Assembly (NCBI GenBank): GCA_007128045.1
Contig: SKYG01000333.1
Coordinates: forward strand, 1 to 31,280
DNA length: 31,280 bases
Direction: 5' to 3'
DNA from: Bacteroidales bacterium
GTDB taxonomy: Bacteria; Bacteroidota; Bacteroidia; Bacteroidales; UBA7960
In this document: positions 31,064 through 31,280 of the stretch, in pieces
Numbering within the stretch: position 1 is the stretch's first letter
How the letters are laid out: each line of letters begins with the position of its first letter
Translations under genes and position numbers: made by a program
The notes under the pieces: model-generated
Told to the model about the DNA's origin: nothing
The model's database searches: none
Seen by the model: the letters and a program-made list of their open reading frames with translations, nothing else

Positions 31064-31280
31064 TTATTCACAGATCTCCACATCAAGGTGTATACCGAAA
31101 TATTTCCAATGTTTTTCTACTCCAAAACTGATTCCCCAGCTATCCAAGCCACCCAAAGTTTCTTTACATAACTCAAACTGTCCTGGAGCTGGATTTCCAC
31201 TGAGGGGGGCTTCATCATATCCCTCAATTTTTACGTTCTCATTAACATCTTCAAGAGTCCACCCATTAATTAACTCAAAA
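31064..31280 (-). CDS. Unrecognised protein, C-terminal part only (5' end outside window)
   Basis: Open frame entering from the right edge and ending at TAA 31064-31066; 71 residues are visible. The sequence is acidic, with scattered Trp and Gly: it includes INGWTLEDVNENVKIEGYDE, GQFELCKETLGGLDSWG and KHWKYFGIHLDVEICE. There is no transmembrane segment or known motif. Amphipathic strand-like segments suggest a small globular protein, but no function is proposed. A hairpin follows its stop, which supports its being a real gene end. Confidence 0.5.
   Translation of the reverse strand, partial: FELINGWTLEDVNENVKIEGYDEAPLSGNPAPGQFELCKETLGGLDSWGISFGVEKHWKYFGIHLDVEICE

Noticed and set aside
30895..31086. 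63-codon minus-strand frame at the right edge
   Set aside because: It runs through the 11-bp hairpin and ten-G tract, overlaps the end of another frame and has low-complexity Pro/Gly content.

Overview
This window is chromosomal DNA from a member of the Bacteroidetes, most likely order Bacteroidales or a relative. The evidence is the lineage-typical gene set: TPR/PD40/OmpA outer-membrane protein, DUF2779 protein, S46 dipeptidyl-peptidase, M28 glutaminyl-cyclase-like lipoprotein, ExbB with an extra small membrane protein and two ExbDs, and a short Cys-Asp-Cys-Pro lipoprotein. Several spacers also carry a TAnnTTTG-type -7 promoter box and most genes lack a strong Shine-Dalgarno. Nothing indicates a prophage, integron, CRISPR array or insertion sequence. 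Most of the window is housekeeping.

Layout. 1-5655 is almost all minus strand: a DUF2779 nuclease-like protein cut by the left edge, an OmpA-family cell-envelope protein, queE (7-deazaguanine synthesis), folD (C1 metabolism) and ffh (signal recognition particle). 5839-9046 is plus: a TPR protein, a DUF368/PopT undecaprenyl-phosphate translocase and aroE, whose end overlaps the convergent argS (9014-10816, minus). 10895-14449 is plus: an M28 lipoprotein, tRNA-Ser(GGA), then an energy-transducing operon exbB / small membrane protein / exbD / exbD ending at a strong hairpin. 14577-20130 is minus: a truncated UPF0316 protein, a YD-like repeat protein, an S46 peptidase, mannose-1-phosphate guanylyltransferase, a SprT-like metalloprotein and a 58-residue lipoprotein overlapping it. 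20277-24738 is plus: mlaE-mlaF-macB-like permease, coupled by 4-nt overlaps, then gpmI. 24762-30685 is minus: a U32 tRNA-hydroxylation-type protein, lipB, pepD, yitT and a TPR-like lipoprotein. The right edge holds the 3' end of an unrecognised minus-strand gene and a hairpin.

The most unusual content lies between the genes. At least eight spacers or parts of spacers hold degenerate tandem arrays with a period of 8 bp (sometimes 7). One class has a constant CAAC (GTTG on the other strand) plus four variable bases; the other has GTCTGAAR-like units. All lie next to or between genes transcribed in the same direction, often starting at the upstream gene's stop codon. In three spacers (ffh-folD, manC-S46, pepD-lipB) the array is followed by a palindromic element of the form GACA-GGC..GCC-TGTC, 44-55 bp before the next start codon. 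This array-plus-palindrome unit is the best candidate here for something undescribed. It is a sequence pattern only; no function can be claimed from one window.
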